This document shows, piece after piece, positions 54,966 through 63,407 of a DNA stretch of 64,000 nucleotides. Position numbers and translations under genes: made by a program. Location: NCBI RefSeq assembly GCF_036227485.1, contig NZ_CP109479.1:3534001-3598000 (forward strand). Direction: 5' to 3'. The notes under the pieces were generated by a model that saw nothing but the letters and a program-made list of their open reading frames with translations, did not search any database and was not told where the DNA came from. Numbering within the stretch: the stretch's first letter is position 1; each line of letters starts with the position of its first letter. This DNA is from Streptomyces sp. NBC_01451 (lineage in GTDB: Bacteria > Actinomycetota > Actinomycetes > Streptomycetales > Streptomycetaceae).

Positions 54966-56150
54966 GTGAACGACCTCGCCGCACCCCTCTCCGCCTTCGC
55001 CGCCCTCCTCACCCCCGAGGGCCGCGCCCTCCTCGACGAAGTACGCGGTACCGAGCCGGCCCGCGAACTGGCCGTCGCCACCCGGCTGCGCCGCGCGCAC
55101 CCCGCCGGACTGGTCTCGGCGGCGCTCGGACAGGAGCGGTTGCGGCAGCGGGCGGTGGCGAAGTTCGGCGCCGGGGACGCCGGGCGGATGTTCTTCACGC
55201 CGAACGGGGTCGAGCAGTCGACGCGGGCGAGCGTGGCCGCGTACCGGGCCGGACGGTTCAGGGAGTTGGGCGTGACCTCCGTCGCCGACCTGTGCTGCGG
55301 GATCGGGGGCGACGCCCTCGCGCTCGCCCGGGCCGGGATCCGTGTCCTGGCCGTGGACCGGGATCCGCTCACGGCCGCCGTCGCGCGAGCGAACGTCGAG
55401 GCGCTGGGCATCGGGGATCTGGTGGAGGTGCGGGAGGCCGATGTCACCGACGTCGACACGACGGCGTACGGCGCGGTGTTCGTCGATCCGGCACGCCGTG
55501 GGGGGCGCGGGAGGATCTTCGATCCCGAGGCGTACTCGCCACCCTTGTCGTGGGCCGTGGGGGCGGCGCGGAAGGCGCCGCTGGCCGCACTGAAGATCGC
55601 CCCCGGTGTGCCGCACGAGGCGATTCCCGCCGACGCCGGAGCAGAGTGGATCTCGGACGGCGGTGATGTGAAGGAGGCCGTGCTGTGGTTCGGGGCCGAG
55701 CCCGGGACCGTTCGGGCAACCCTGCTGCCAGGGCCGCGCGTTCTGGTCGGGCGGGGGCTGCCGGACCCTCAAGTGCGTCCGGTGGGGCGGTACTTGTACG
55801 AACCCGACGGCGCCGTCATCCGGGCGCATCTGGTGGCGGAGGTCGCCGAGGAGGTCGGCGGGGGGCTCGTCGACGAGACGATCGCCTATGTGACGGCGGA
55901 TGAGCCGCGGGCCACGCGGTATGCCTCCGCCTACGAGATCACCGATCAACTGCCGTTCGGGGTGAAGAAGTTGAAGGCGTTGCTGCGGGAGCGGGGAGTC
56001 GGGGTACTGACCGTGAAGAAGCGGGGGTCGGCTGTCGAGCCGGAGGAGCTGCGGAAGATGGTCAAGCCGCAGGGGCCCAACTCGGCGACGGTTTTCCTTA
56101 CCCGGGTGGCGGGGACGCCGGCGATGCTTGTCGGGCATCCCGTGCGTTGA
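54966..56150 (+). CDS. SAM-dependent methyltransferase with THUMP-like C-terminus
   Basis: A 394-residue protein from GTG 54966. The class I methyltransferase core is VADLCCGIGGDALALARAGIRVLAVDRD, with a downstream FVDPARRGGRGRIFDPEAYSPP block where an rRNA or DNA methylase would have its (N/D)PPY motif. The C-terminal half (LPGPRVLVGRGLPDPQVRPVGRYLYEPDGAVIRAHL...) is the THUMP-like/CTP domain of a widely conserved actinobacterial group. The substrate is probably RNA (inference from domain type). Confidence 0.87.
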   Translation: MNDLAAPLSAFAALLTPEGRALLDEVRGTEPARELAVATRLRRAHPAGLVSAALGQERLRQRAVAKFGAGDAGRMFFTPNGVEQSTRASVAAYRAGRFRELGVTSVADLCCGIGGDALALARAGIRVLAVDRDPLTAAVARANVEALGIGDLVEVREADVTDVDTTAYGAVFVDPARRGGRGRIFDPEAYSPPLSWAVGAARKAPLAALKIAPGVPHEAIPADAGAEWISDGGDVKEAVLWFGAEPGTVRATLLPGPRVLVGRGLPDPQVRPVGRYLYEPDGAVIRAHLVAEVAEEVGGGLVDETIAYVTADEPRATRYASAYEITDQLPFGVKKLKALLRERGVGVLTVKKRGSAVEPEELRKMVKPQGPNSATVFLTRVAGTPAMLVGHPVR

Positions 56151-56179
56151 GCTCCGCCGGTTCGGGGGTTCGTTCACTG

Positions 56180-56225
56180 CCGGTCCGTGGGGGCTTGTCG
56201 CGCGGTTCCCCGCGCCCCTGAGAAC
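56180..56225. repeat. Second Streptomyces-type intergenic repeat
   Basis: The stretch GTCGCGCGGTTCCCCGCGCC followed by CCTGA is a short palindromic block that I recognise as common between genes in Streptomyces genomes. It lies between convergent stops at 56150 and 56226. Recognition is from memory. Confidence 0.5.
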
Positions 56226-57515
56226 TCAACCGCACTCCTGCGCCCGGGCTCGCAGCAGGTCCCGTTCTCGTTCGTTCCGGGTCAGTTCGGCCGCTCGGAG
56301 GAATTCCGCTCCCGCCTCCTTCCTGCGGCCCAGGCGCAGCAGCAGGTCGGCTCGGACGCTGGGGAGCAAGTGGTAGTCGCGCAGGGCCGGTTCGGTGGTG
56401 AGGGTGTCGATGATCTGGAGGGCGGGGGCCGGGCCCTCGGCCATCGAGACGGCCACCGCGCGGTTCAACTCGACCACCGGGGACGGGGATCGGACGGCGA
56501 GGGCCGCGTACAGCGCGGCGATGCGGGGCCAGTCCGTGTCGTCGTAGGAGTGGGCGTGGGCGTGGCAGGCGGCGATGGCGGCCTGGAGGGCGTACGGGCC
56601 AGGGCCTGATGTCGTTGTCGTGGCGCCCGCCGCTTCCGCCCTGGCCAGGGCGGTGAAGCCGCGGGCGATCAGCAGGCGGTTCCAGCGGGAACGGTTCTGG
56701 TCCTTGAGGAGCACCGGTTCGCCGGTCGGGCCCGTGCGGGCCGCCGAACGGGACGCCTGGAGCTCCAACAGGGCTGTCAGCGCGTGCACTTCGGGTTCCT
56801 TGGGCATCAGGCCCGACAGCACGCGGGCCAGCCGCAGGGCGTCCTCGCAGAGGGCGGGGCGCAGCAGGTCGTCGCCGGCTGTGGCCGCGTACCCCTCGTT
56901 GAAGATCAGGTAGATGACCTCCAGGACCGAGCCGAGGCGGGCCTCGCGCTCGGGGCCGTACGGGACCTCGAAGGCGACGTTCTTCGTCGCGAGGGTTCGT
57001 TTGGCGCGGACGATGCGCTGGGCGACCGTCGCCTCGGGGACCAGGAAGGCGCGGGCGATCTCGGGGGTGGTGAGGCCGCCGAGGAGGCGGAGGGTGAGGG
57101 CGATGCGGGCCTCGGCGGACAGCACCGGGTGGCAGGCGGTGAAGACGAGGCGGAGCAGATCGTCGTCGATGTCGTCGGGGGCGGACGGCTCGACCGGCGG
57201 GGTGGTCGTCTCCAGGGTTCGGCCGATCTCCGCCAACTTGCCGGCGTATGTCTCGCGGCGGCGGATCAGGTCGACGGCGCGGTGCTTGGCGGTGGTCATG
57301 AGCCAGGCGCCCGGGTTGTCGGGGACGCCGTCGCGGGGCCACTGTTCGAGGGCGGCGACCAGGGCGTCCTGGGCCAGCTCCTCGGCGATGCCTATGTCCC
57401 GGACGATGCGGGTCACGGCCGCGATGATCCGGGGGGATTCCAGGCGGAACACCGTCTCGACGGTCTGCGTGAGTGCCTGTTCGGTAGCGGTGCCGGAGGT
57501 GGGCTGTCGGGTCAC
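56226..57515 (-). CDS. ECF42-type RNA polymerase sigma factor with C-terminal extension
   Basis: A 429-residue sigma factor from GTG 57515. Region 2 is IAEELAQDALVAALEQWPRDGVPDNPGAWLMTTAKHRAVDLIRR, and region 4 is LTLRLLGGLTTPEIARAFLVPEATVAQRIVRAKRTL. The 200-residue C-terminal domain (DUF6596/TPR-like, GYAATAGDDLLRPALCEDALRLARVL) defines the ECF42 group, which works without an anti-sigma factor and is linked to DGPF/YCII proteins. Such a DGPF gene lies directly upstream on the same strand. Confidence 0.93.
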   Translation of the reverse strand: MTRQPTSGTATEQALTQTVETVFRLESPRIIAAVTRIVRDIGIAEELAQDALVAALEQWPRDGVPDNPGAWLMTTAKHRAVDLIRRRETYAGKLAEIGRTLETTTPPVEPSAPDDIDDDLLRLVFTACHPVLSAEARIALTLRLLGGLTTPEIARAFLVPEATVAQRIVRAKRTLATKNVAFEVPYGPEREARLGSVLEVIYLIFNEGYAATAGDDLLRPALCEDALRLARVLSGLMPKEPEVHALTALLELQASRSAARTGPTGEPVLLKDQNRSRWNRLLIARGFTALARAEAAGATTTTSGPGPYALQAAIAACHAHAHSYDDTDWPRIAALYAALAVRSPSPVVELNRAVAVSMAEGPAPALQIIDTLTTEPALRDYHLLPSVRADLLLRLGRRKEAGAEFLRAAELTRNERERDLLRARAQECG

Positions 57516-57567
57516 AGCCCACCATCAGACACCGTCAGCGGCGATCGGCCAAGGAAGCCGGGGGGCC

Positions 57568-57603
57568 GGGAGGTACGGGAGGTACGGGAGGTACGGGAGG
57601 TAC
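57568..57603. repeat. Four 9-bp tandem repeats between the DGPF gene and the ECF42 sigma gene
   Basis: The unit GGGAGGTAC occurs four times in a row. It lies between the stop of the DGPF gene (57632) and the GTG of the sigma factor gene (57515), so repeat number sets the spacing within the operon. Confidence 0.9.
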
Positions 57604-57631
57604 GGGGAAGGGGAAGCGGCGAGCGGGTCGC

Positions 57632-57988
57632 TCAGCCTTCCGCGATCTCCCGTACCTCGCAGGTCACCGTCCAGTGCTCCTCGTGGACCTTCAGGAAGCG
57701 CTTGGTCCACTCCAGTGCCTCGGCCTTGTCCTTGCACTGCATGATCGCGTAGCCGCCGACGATCTCCTTGGACTCGGTGAAGGGACCGTCGGTGACGGAG
57801 ATCCTGCCGTCCTGCCAGTGCACGCGGGTGCCCTGCGCGGTGGGGGTGAGGCCCGCGGTGTCGAGCATCACCCCGGCCTTGGTGATCTCCTCGATCAGCT
57901 CGCCCATGCGCTGCATCAGCTCGGGGCTGGGGCCTTCGGCGGGGGCGGTGGCTTCGTCGATCTGCACGAGGGAGAGATAGCGGGGCAT
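57632..57988 (-). CDS. DGPF-domain (YCII-related) protein, partner of ECF42 sigma
   Basis: A 118-residue protein from ATG 57988, with AAGGAGG six bases upstream. It starts MPRYLSLVQIDE and contains the defining DGPF motif in VTDGPFTESKEIVGGYAIM, with the YCII ferredoxin-like fold. The function of the family is unknown; it is consistently encoded next to ECF42 sigma factors and is often their target. Confidence 0.93.
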   Translation of the reverse strand: MPRYLSLVQIDEATAPAEGPSPELMQRMGELIEEITKAGVMLDTAGLTPTAQGTRVHWQDGRISVTDGPFTESKEIVGGYAIMQCKDKAEALEWTKRFLKVHEEHWTVTCEVREIAEG

Positions 57989-58187
57989 GGGGTTCCTCCT
58001 TGGGCGTGGCCCGGTTCCTTTCCGGGCTCTCACCAGTGCGTCGAACGGGAAGGGCCCGGATCGACACGGCTGCGGAAATTTCTTCGGGAATTTCTCCCGG
58101 GAGGCGTCTCCGCAGCTCAGAGGCTCACCCATCACCTTAGAGCCGTCACCGCAAAGTCGTCACCGCGAGGCCATCACCGCGCAGCCG

Positions 58188-59258
58188 TCACCGCAGGGTC
58201 GCCCACAGTTCCGCCGCCTCCGGTTCCTGGGCGACCACCCGGTTGGCGTCGGACGGCGCCGTCACCACCGGCATCGTCACCGTCTTCAGCTCGTCCGCCG
58301 ACAGGCCCTGGAGGCTCTGGCCCAGGCCCATCAGCTCGCTGAGCGAGTTCAGGCCGGTGTCCGTGGTCAGGCTGGCCGTGGCCACGTCGGCGACCTTGTA
58401 CAACTTGGCCGGGCTGGTCAGCAGGTTCGTTGAGGAGATCTGCCGGAGGAGGGCCTTGACCAGTGTCTGCTGGAGGCCTATTCGGCCCAGGTCGCTGCCG
58501 TCGCCGATGCCGTGCCGGGTGCGGGCGAGGGCGAGGGCCTTGGTGCCGTCGAGGTGGTGTTCGCCCGCCTCCAGGTCGAGGTGGCTGTCGTCGTCGTGGA
58601 TGTCCTCCTCCGTGGTGACCGTTACGCCGCCCAGCGCGTCCACCAGGTCCGCGAAGCCGGCGAAGTCGACCTCCAGGTAGTGGTCCATGCGGACGTTCGT
58701 CATCGACTCCACCGTCTTGACCGCGCAGACCGGGCCGCCGACCGAGTACGCCGTGTTGAACATGACGCCGTACGCCACCGCCGTCGAACCGCCGTCGGCC
58801 AGCGGGCAGGACGGGCGCGTGACGAGCGTGTCGCGCGGGATGCTCACGATCGTCGCCTTCTTGCGGCCCGCGTCCAGGTGGACGACCATCGCCGTGTCGG
58901 ACCGGGCGCCCTCGCTGCTGCCGCCGCCGAGTGCCTGGTTCCGTTTGCCGCTGCGCGAGTCCGACCCCAGGACCAGGATGTTCAGCGCCTCGCTCGGCAG
59001 CGGTGTCGCCGAGGCGGACGCGCCTGCCGAGGGCAGTGACTGCGTCTTCGCCGGGCGGTTGTCGCCGAGCGCGCTGTTGATGTCGACGCTCTTGATGTTG
59101 CGGTTCAGATGCCAGTAGGCGTAGCCCGCGCCTCCGGCCGCGATCACCAGGGTGCCGGCCAGCGTGAGACCGACGGCCTTCATCCAGCGCGACGACCGTC
59201 GGCCCACCTGTCTTTCCGCGCCCCCGTCGTCATCCGACGTCTGTTCCTCGTCTCCCAT
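58188..59258 (-). CDS. LCP (LytR-CpsA-Psr) family glycopolymer ligase
   Basis: A 356-residue membrane-anchored protein from ATG 59258 (GTG 59261 is also possible). One N-terminal helix (KAVGLTLAGTLVIAAGGAGYAYW, about residues 28-50) is followed by an LCP domain with NILVLGSDSR, RSDTAMVVHLDAGRKKATIVSIPRD (pyrophosphate-binding Arg and Asp), VDALGGVTV and ALALARTRHG. LCP proteins transfer teichoic acids, arabinogalactan or other glycopolymers to peptidoglycan. There is no obvious partner next to it. It ends close to a short run of degenerate GTCACCGC repeats (58137-58190). Confidence 0.92.
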   Translation of the reverse strand: MGDEEQTSDDDGGAERQVGRRSSRWMKAVGLTLAGTLVIAAGGAGYAYWHLNRNIKSVDINSALGDNRPAKTQSLPSAGASASATPLPSEALNILVLGSDSRSGKRNQALGGGSSEGARSDTAMVVHLDAGRKKATIVSIPRDTLVTRPSCPLADGGSTAVAYGVMFNTAYSVGGPVCAVKTVESMTNVRMDHYLEVDFAGFADLVDALGGVTVTTEEDIHDDDSHLDLEAGEHHLDGTKALALARTRHGIGDGSDLGRIGLQQTLVKALLRQISSTNLLTSPAKLYKVADVATASLTTDTGLNSLSELMGLGQSLQGLSADELKTVTMPVVTAPSDANRVVAQEPEAAELWATLR

Positions 59259-59378
59259 CACGGAGAGGAACGTACGTCCGAAATATTACGCGCAGGGGCC
59301 CCTACCCGGGATTCTTCGGAAAATCTCACGCTTCTCAGGCCAGGATCAGCCAGGGATCGGACAGAGATCGGACAGAGA

Positions 59379-60770
59379 TCACCCCAGCGTCACCGTCGGC
59401 ACCGGGTTGCTTCCGCTCCACGTCCCGTTGAACCCGAAGCTCACCGAGCCGCCGCTCGGCACCGTGCCGTTGTACGAGGCGTTCACGCAGGTCACCGCCG
59501 CTCCCGACTGGGTGCAGGTGGCGTTCCAGGCCTGCGCTACCTGCTGGCCGGCGCCGTACGTCCAGGTCACCCGCCACGACGACAGTGAACGGCCGGCGGA
59601 GCAGGCGATCGTCACCTGCCCGGTGAACCCGGAGTTCCACTGGTTCGGGACGCTGTACGTCGCCGTGCAGCCCTCCGTCGACGGGGTGCCGCCGAGCGCC
59701 TGGGCGATCGCGTAGTACGCCGGTTTCGGGGTGAAACTCTCCGTGTACGGGGTCGCCGCGCCGTATCCGTCGAACACGTCCGGGATCCATGAGTCGGAGT
59801 CGGTGAAGCCCCAGACCGTCACACCGACACACCTGGTCACGGCCACGCAGGCGTTCATGACCGACTTGTAGTCGGCCGCCTGCTGGGTCAACTTGGCTTC
59901 GGTGGCGGGCAGTTGCATACGGATGTCCAGTTCCGTGATCGCCACGTCGACGCCCAGATCGGCGAACCGCTGGATGTTCTGCTGGAGGGTCGCGGGGTAC
60001 TGGCCGAGGATCAGGTGTGCCTGTAGACCCACTCCGTCGACCGGGATCCCGCGCTCCTTCAGGGACTTGACCAGGTTGTAGAGGGCCGTGCTCTTCGCGT
60101 TGACGCCCTCCACGTTGTAGTCGTTGATGTAGAGCTTCGCCGCCGGGTCGGCCGCGCGCGCCCAGGTGAGGGCCTGCGCGATGTAGTCCGTGCCGAGGTT
60201 GTTCGACCAGAGCGTGGAGCGGTAGGTGCCGTCCTCGTTGAAGGGCTCGTTCACCACGTCCCAGGCCGCCAACTTGCCCTTGTAGCGGGTGACTTCGGTG
60301 GTGATGTGGTCCTGGAGGATCGTGCTGAGCTGGGCCGGTGTCCAGGTGCCGTTCGTCAGCCAGCCCGGGTTCTGGCTGTGCCAGACCAGGGTGTGGCCGC
60401 GCACCTGCTGGTTGTGGGCCTGGGCGAAGGCGACGATCTGGTCGGCCTCGGTCCAGTTGTAGGTGCCCCGGCTGGGCTCCACGGACTCCCACTTCATGGC
60501 GTTGCCGGGAGTGAGCGAGTTGAACTGGGCGCCGGCCAGGTCGCCGTACGTTCCGGTGAGCTTGGATCCGGTGACGGCTGTACCTATGACCTTGCCCTTG
60601 GCGGTGGCGAGGTCGCGCAGCGGGGGATCTGCGGCGTGGGCCGAGGTCGCGGTGCCCGCCACGAGCAGTGCGGCGGCGGTGGCGGCGGTGGCGAGAAGGG
60701 CGGCGAGACGTGAGCGCAACGCCGGTCTGAACGTTCGTACTGCCGTTTCTGCTGTTCGGGAGGTGCTCAT
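59379..60770 (-). CDS. Secreted endo-1,4-beta-xylanase, GH10 plus CBM2
   Basis: A 463-residue secreted enzyme from ATG 60770, with GGAGG seven bases upstream. The signal peptide is cleaved near AHA-AD (46/47). The GH10 barrel (about 50-350) carries acid/base Glu175 in WDVVNEP and nucleophile Glu280 in ITELDIR. The C-terminal 100 residues (about 364-463, GCTATYSVPNQWNSGFTGQVTI ... SFGFNGTWSGSNPVPTVTLG) form a CBM2 carbohydrate-binding module. A TCCGAAAGTTTCGGA palindrome overlaps its ribosome-binding site, and the LacI gene next door is a likely repressor. It cleaves xylan outside the cell. Confidence 0.97.
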   Translation of the reverse strand: MSTSRTAETAVRTFRPALRSRLAALLATAATAAALLVAGTATSAHAADPPLRDLATAKGKVIGTAVTGSKLTGTYGDLAGAQFNSLTPGNAMKWESVEPSRGTYNWTEADQIVAFAQAHNQQVRGHTLVWHSQNPGWLTNGTWTPAQLSTILQDHITTEVTRYKGKLAAWDVVNEPFNEDGTYRSTLWSNNLGTDYIAQALTWARAADPAAKLYINDYNVEGVNAKSTALYNLVKSLKERGIPVDGVGLQAHLILGQYPATLQQNIQRFADLGVDVAITELDIRMQLPATEAKLTQQAADYKSVMNACVAVTRCVGVTVWGFTDSDSWIPDVFDGYGAATPYTESFTPKPAYYAIAQALGGTPSTEGCTATYSVPNQWNSGFTGQVTIACSAGRSLSSWRVTWTYGAGQQVAQAWNATCTQSGAAVTCVNASYNGTVPSGGSVSFGFNGTWSGSNPVPTVTLG

Positions 60771-60779
60771 GCGGGTGCC

Positions 60780-60794
60780 TCCGAAAGTTTCGGA
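60780..60794. promoter_or_regulatory. LacI-type operator (CGAAA-N-TTTCG) at the xylanase gene
   Basis: TCCGAAAGTTTCGGA is a perfect 15-bp palindrome containing CGAAA-G-TTTCG. A CGAAA-N-TTTCG palindrome is the motif described upstream of Streptomyces xylanase and beta-xylosidase genes. It overlaps the ribosome-binding site (60778-60783) of the xylanase gene. Confidence 0.8.
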
Positions 60795-60869
60795 CGTTCA
60801 ACCGATTGACTTCGGAGCAGTGTGGAGCGCCGCACGACACCCGTCAATACAGCTGCACCACAGGATTCG

Positions 60870-61922
60870 CTAAACCGCCGGAGGCGCCGCCGTGCTGTTG
60901 CGCACCACCAGACTTGTCGCCAGTTCGACCCTGGTCGCCCCTGATGTGCCGTCTCCCCGGCCCAGGTCCAGGACCAGTTTTGCGGCCGTTTCAGCCATCT
61001 CCATCAGGGGCTGGCGGACGGTCGTCAGCGGGGGGCCGACCAGGCGGGCGATCGGCAGGTCGTCGAAGCCGACGACGCTCAGGTCCTCCGGGATGCGCAG
61101 GCCGAGTTCGCGGGCGGCCTCGTACAGGCCGAGGGCCTGGAGGTCGTTGCCGGCGAAGACGGCGGTCGGGCGGTCCGGGGAGCGCAGGAGTTCCAGGCCG
61201 GCGCGGTAGCCCGTCTCGTGGTGGAAGTCGCCCACCTTGAGCAGGGCGGGGTCGACCGGGAGGCCGGCCGTCTCCAGCGCGGCGCGGTAGCCGTCGACGC
61301 GGGCGCGGCTGCACATCATCCGGGAGGGGCCGCTGATCGACGCGATGCGGGTGTGGCCCAGTTCGACGAGGTGACGGGTGGCCGCCAGGCCGCCCTGCCA
61401 GTTGGTGGCGCCGACCGAGGGCACGTTGTCACCGGGGTCGCCCGCCGGGTCCATCACCACGAACGGGATGGAGCGGCTGGTCAGCAACGCCCGCTGGGAC
61501 TCGTCGAGGCCGGACAGGACGAGGATCACGCCGTGCGGGCGACGGGCGGCGACCTGGTCGGCCCAGGTGCGGCCCGGGGTGAGGCGGCCCGCGCTCTCGG
61601 AGAGGACGACGCTCAGCCCCTCCTCGCGCGCCGCGTTCTCCACACCCCGGATGACCTCCATCGCCCACGCGCTCTCCAGCTCGTGGAAGACCAGGTCGAT
61701 CAGCGGGGAGCGGGTCGCCTCGGCGCGGCGGCGCCGGTAGCCGTACGCCCGCAGCAGGTCCTCGACACGGGTCCGGGTCCCGGGGGCGACATCGGCGCGG
61801 CCGTTGAGCACCTTCGAAACAGTCGGAGCGGAGACGCCTGCCTCGCGGGCGATCTCGGCGAGCGTCGCGGTCTGGGTGGACTGCGACGGTGTCTGCGTTT
61901 CAACGGGTTTCGAGGGTCTCAT
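60870..61922 (-). CDS. LacI/GalR-family repressor
   Basis: A 350-residue regulator from ATG 61922. The LacI DNA-binding head is at about residues 18-70 (ATLAEIAREAGVSAPTVSKVLNGRADVAPGTRTRVEDLLRAYGY), and the ligand-binding core ends with IPEDLSVVGFDDLPIARLVGPPLTTVRQP, typical of sugar repressors. It lies between a xylanase gene and a divergent sugar-transporter operon, both carrying related palindromes, so it is the probable local repressor, most likely answering xylo-oligosaccharides (inferred). Confidence 0.93.
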   Translation of the reverse strand: MRPSKPVETQTPSQSTQTATLAEIAREAGVSAPTVSKVLNGRADVAPGTRTRVEDLLRAYGYRRRRAEATRSPLIDLVFHELESAWAMEVIRGVENAAREEGLSVVLSESAGRLTPGRTWADQVAARRPHGVILVLSGLDESQRALLTSRSIPFVVMDPAGDPGDNVPSVGATNWQGGLAATRHLVELGHTRIASISGPSRMMCSRARVDGYRAALETAGLPVDPALLKVGDFHHETGYRAGLELLRSPDRPTAVFAGNDLQALGLYEAARELGLRIPEDLSVVGFDDLPIARLVGPPLTTVRQPLMEMAETAAKLVLDLGRGDGTSGATRVELATSLVVRNSTAAPPAV

Positions 61923-61950
61923 GGCCGCGATCGTATCCCTGCGCGACCTC

Positions 61951-61979
61951 TTGACGAAGACCCTGTCCCCCCATAAATT
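61951..61979 (+). promoter_or_regulatory. Candidate promoter of the ABC transporter operon
   Basis: TTGACG (61951-61956), 17 bases, TAAATT (61974-61979). The palindromic elements lie immediately downstream, between this promoter and the ATG at 62064. Confidence 0.55.
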
Positions 61980-61980
61980 T

Positions 61981-62050
61981 CCGGAACATTCGACGTACCA
62001 CCCGAAAGATTCGTACAGAGACTCGTTCAGGTTTCGTTCAGAACATTCGC
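61981..62050. promoter_or_regulatory. Three related operator-like elements upstream of the ABC transporter operon
   Basis: CGGAACATTCG (61982-61992), CGAAAGATTCG (62003-62013) and AGAACATTCG (62040-62049) share the pattern GAA-N-ATTCG and resemble, with one or two mismatches, the CGAAA-N-TTTCG operator of the xylanase gene. They are downstream of the predicted promoter, where a LacI repressor would block transcription. Confidence 0.55.
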
Positions 62051-62063
62051 GAGAGGTGCAGTC

Positions 62064-63407
62064 ATGGAGTCGAACAGAGGGCGGTCCACAGGGTCCACCG
62101 GTACGGCGTTCAGCAGGCGCTGGGTGCTCGGTGCCGGCGCCTCCGCCCTGCTCACCACCGGCCTCAGCGCCTGCGGCTCGGGTGAGGGTTCGGGCGGTGG
62201 CGGGGACACGATCACCGCGTTCGTGTACGGGGACGACGCCGTGAAGGTCCAGGCCGCCGCGGTCGCGCGGTTCAACAAGTCGGCCGCCAGCAAGACGGCC
62301 AAGGGCAAGGTCAAGCTGGAGAAGATCCCGGGCTCGGACTACCTGCCCAAGCTGCGTACGGCGATGGGGTCGCCCAGCGCCCCGGACGTCTTCTTCAACT
62401 GGGGCGGCGGCTCCATCAAGGCGTACCAGGAGGCCGGCAAGATCGTCGACCTGACCGACGTCATCGAGAACGACCCGGTGCTGAAGAACGGCTTCCTGCC
62501 CTCCGTACTCGCCGCCGGTGATCTCAAGGGCCGCCACTACGGCATACCGATGCGCGGTATGCAGCCGGTGATCCTCTTCTACAACAAGACCGTCTTCGCC
62601 GAGCAGAAGATCCAACCCCCCACCACCTGGGACCAGTTGCTCGACGTCAACACCAAGCTGAAGAAGGCGGGCATCACCCCGTTCGCCCTCGGCGGCTCCG
62701 ACGTCTGGCCCGAACTGATGTGGCTGGAGTACCTGGTGGACCGGATCGGCGGTCCCGAGGTCTTCCGGCGCATCCAGGACGGCGACGCGGAGGGCTGGGG
62801 CGACCCGGCGGTCCTGGAGGCCGCCGAGATGGTGAAGGAACTCATCGACGACGGTGCCTTCGGGTCGAAATTCACCTCCGTCTCGTACGTCAACGGCGGT
62901 GCCCCGGCCGTCTTCGCCAAGGGCAAGGCGGCGATGCATCTGATGGGCTCGTGGGAGTACTCGACGCAGCTCGGCAAGTTCCCCGACTTCGCCAAGTCCA
63001 ACCTGGGCTGGGCGGCCTTCCCGAAGATCGAGGACGGCGTCGGCGACGTCCGCAACGTCGTCGGCAACCCCACCAACTACTGGTCCATCAACCCCCGTAC
63101 GCAGAACAAGGACGCGGCGATCGCGTTCCTCAAGGACTGCGCGTCCGAGGCGTACGCGAAGGACCTGGTCGCCCTCGGAGACGTGCCGACCACCTCGAAC
63201 GCGGCGGCGCTGCTGTCCTCCGCGCCCAACCCCGAGTACGCGAAGTTCCAGTACGACCTGGTCCAGCAGGCACCCGCGTTCACGCTCTCCTGGGACCAGG
63301 CGCTCGGCGACGAGCTGGGCACGAAGATGCACACGGAGATCGGGAAGCTGTTCACCGGCAAGTCGTCGCCCAGTGAGTTCGTGTCGGCCTGCAAGGGGCT
63401 GAAGTGA
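62064..63407 (+). CDS. ABC transporter solute-binding lipoprotein (sugar family)
   Basis: A 447-residue binding protein from ATG 62064. The signal peptide has a twin-Arg-like SRRWVLGAG and a lipobox ending in LSACGSG, so it is a lipoprotein. The body matches the family 1 (maltose/oligosaccharide) binding fold, with [25 protein letters not shown] and the usual Trp residues for sugar stacking ([12 protein letters not shown]). The divergent LacI gene and nearby xylanase suggest a xylo-oligosaccharide ligand. The permease gene overlaps its stop (GTGA). Confidence 0.93.
   Translation: MESNRGRSTGSTGTAFSRRWVLGAGASALLTTGLSACGSGEGSGGGGDTITAFVYGDDAVKVQAAAVARFNKSAASKTAKGKVKLEKIPGSDYLPKLRTAMGSPSAPDVFFNWGGGSIKAYQEAGKIVDLTDVIENDPVLKNGFLPSVLAAGDLKGRHYGIPMRGMQPVILFYNKTVFAEQKIQPPTTWDQLLDVNTKLKKAGITPFALGGSDVWPELMWLEYLVDRIGGPEVFRRIQDGDAEGWGDPAVLEAAEMVKELIDDGAFGSKFTSVSYVNGGAPAVFAKGKAAMHLMGSWEYSTQLGKFPDFAKSNLGWAAFPKIEDGVGDVRNVVGNPTNYWSINPRTQNKDAAIAFLKDCASEAYAKDLVALGDVPTTSNAAALLSSAPNPEYAKFQYDLVQQAPAFTLSWDQALGDELGTKMHTEIGKLFTGKSSPSEFVSACKGLK

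Noticed and set aside
58137..58200. Degenerate GTCACCGC repeats after the LCP gene
   Set aside because: Irregular and short; partly within the 3' end of the LCP gene. No structural or regulatory pattern stands out.
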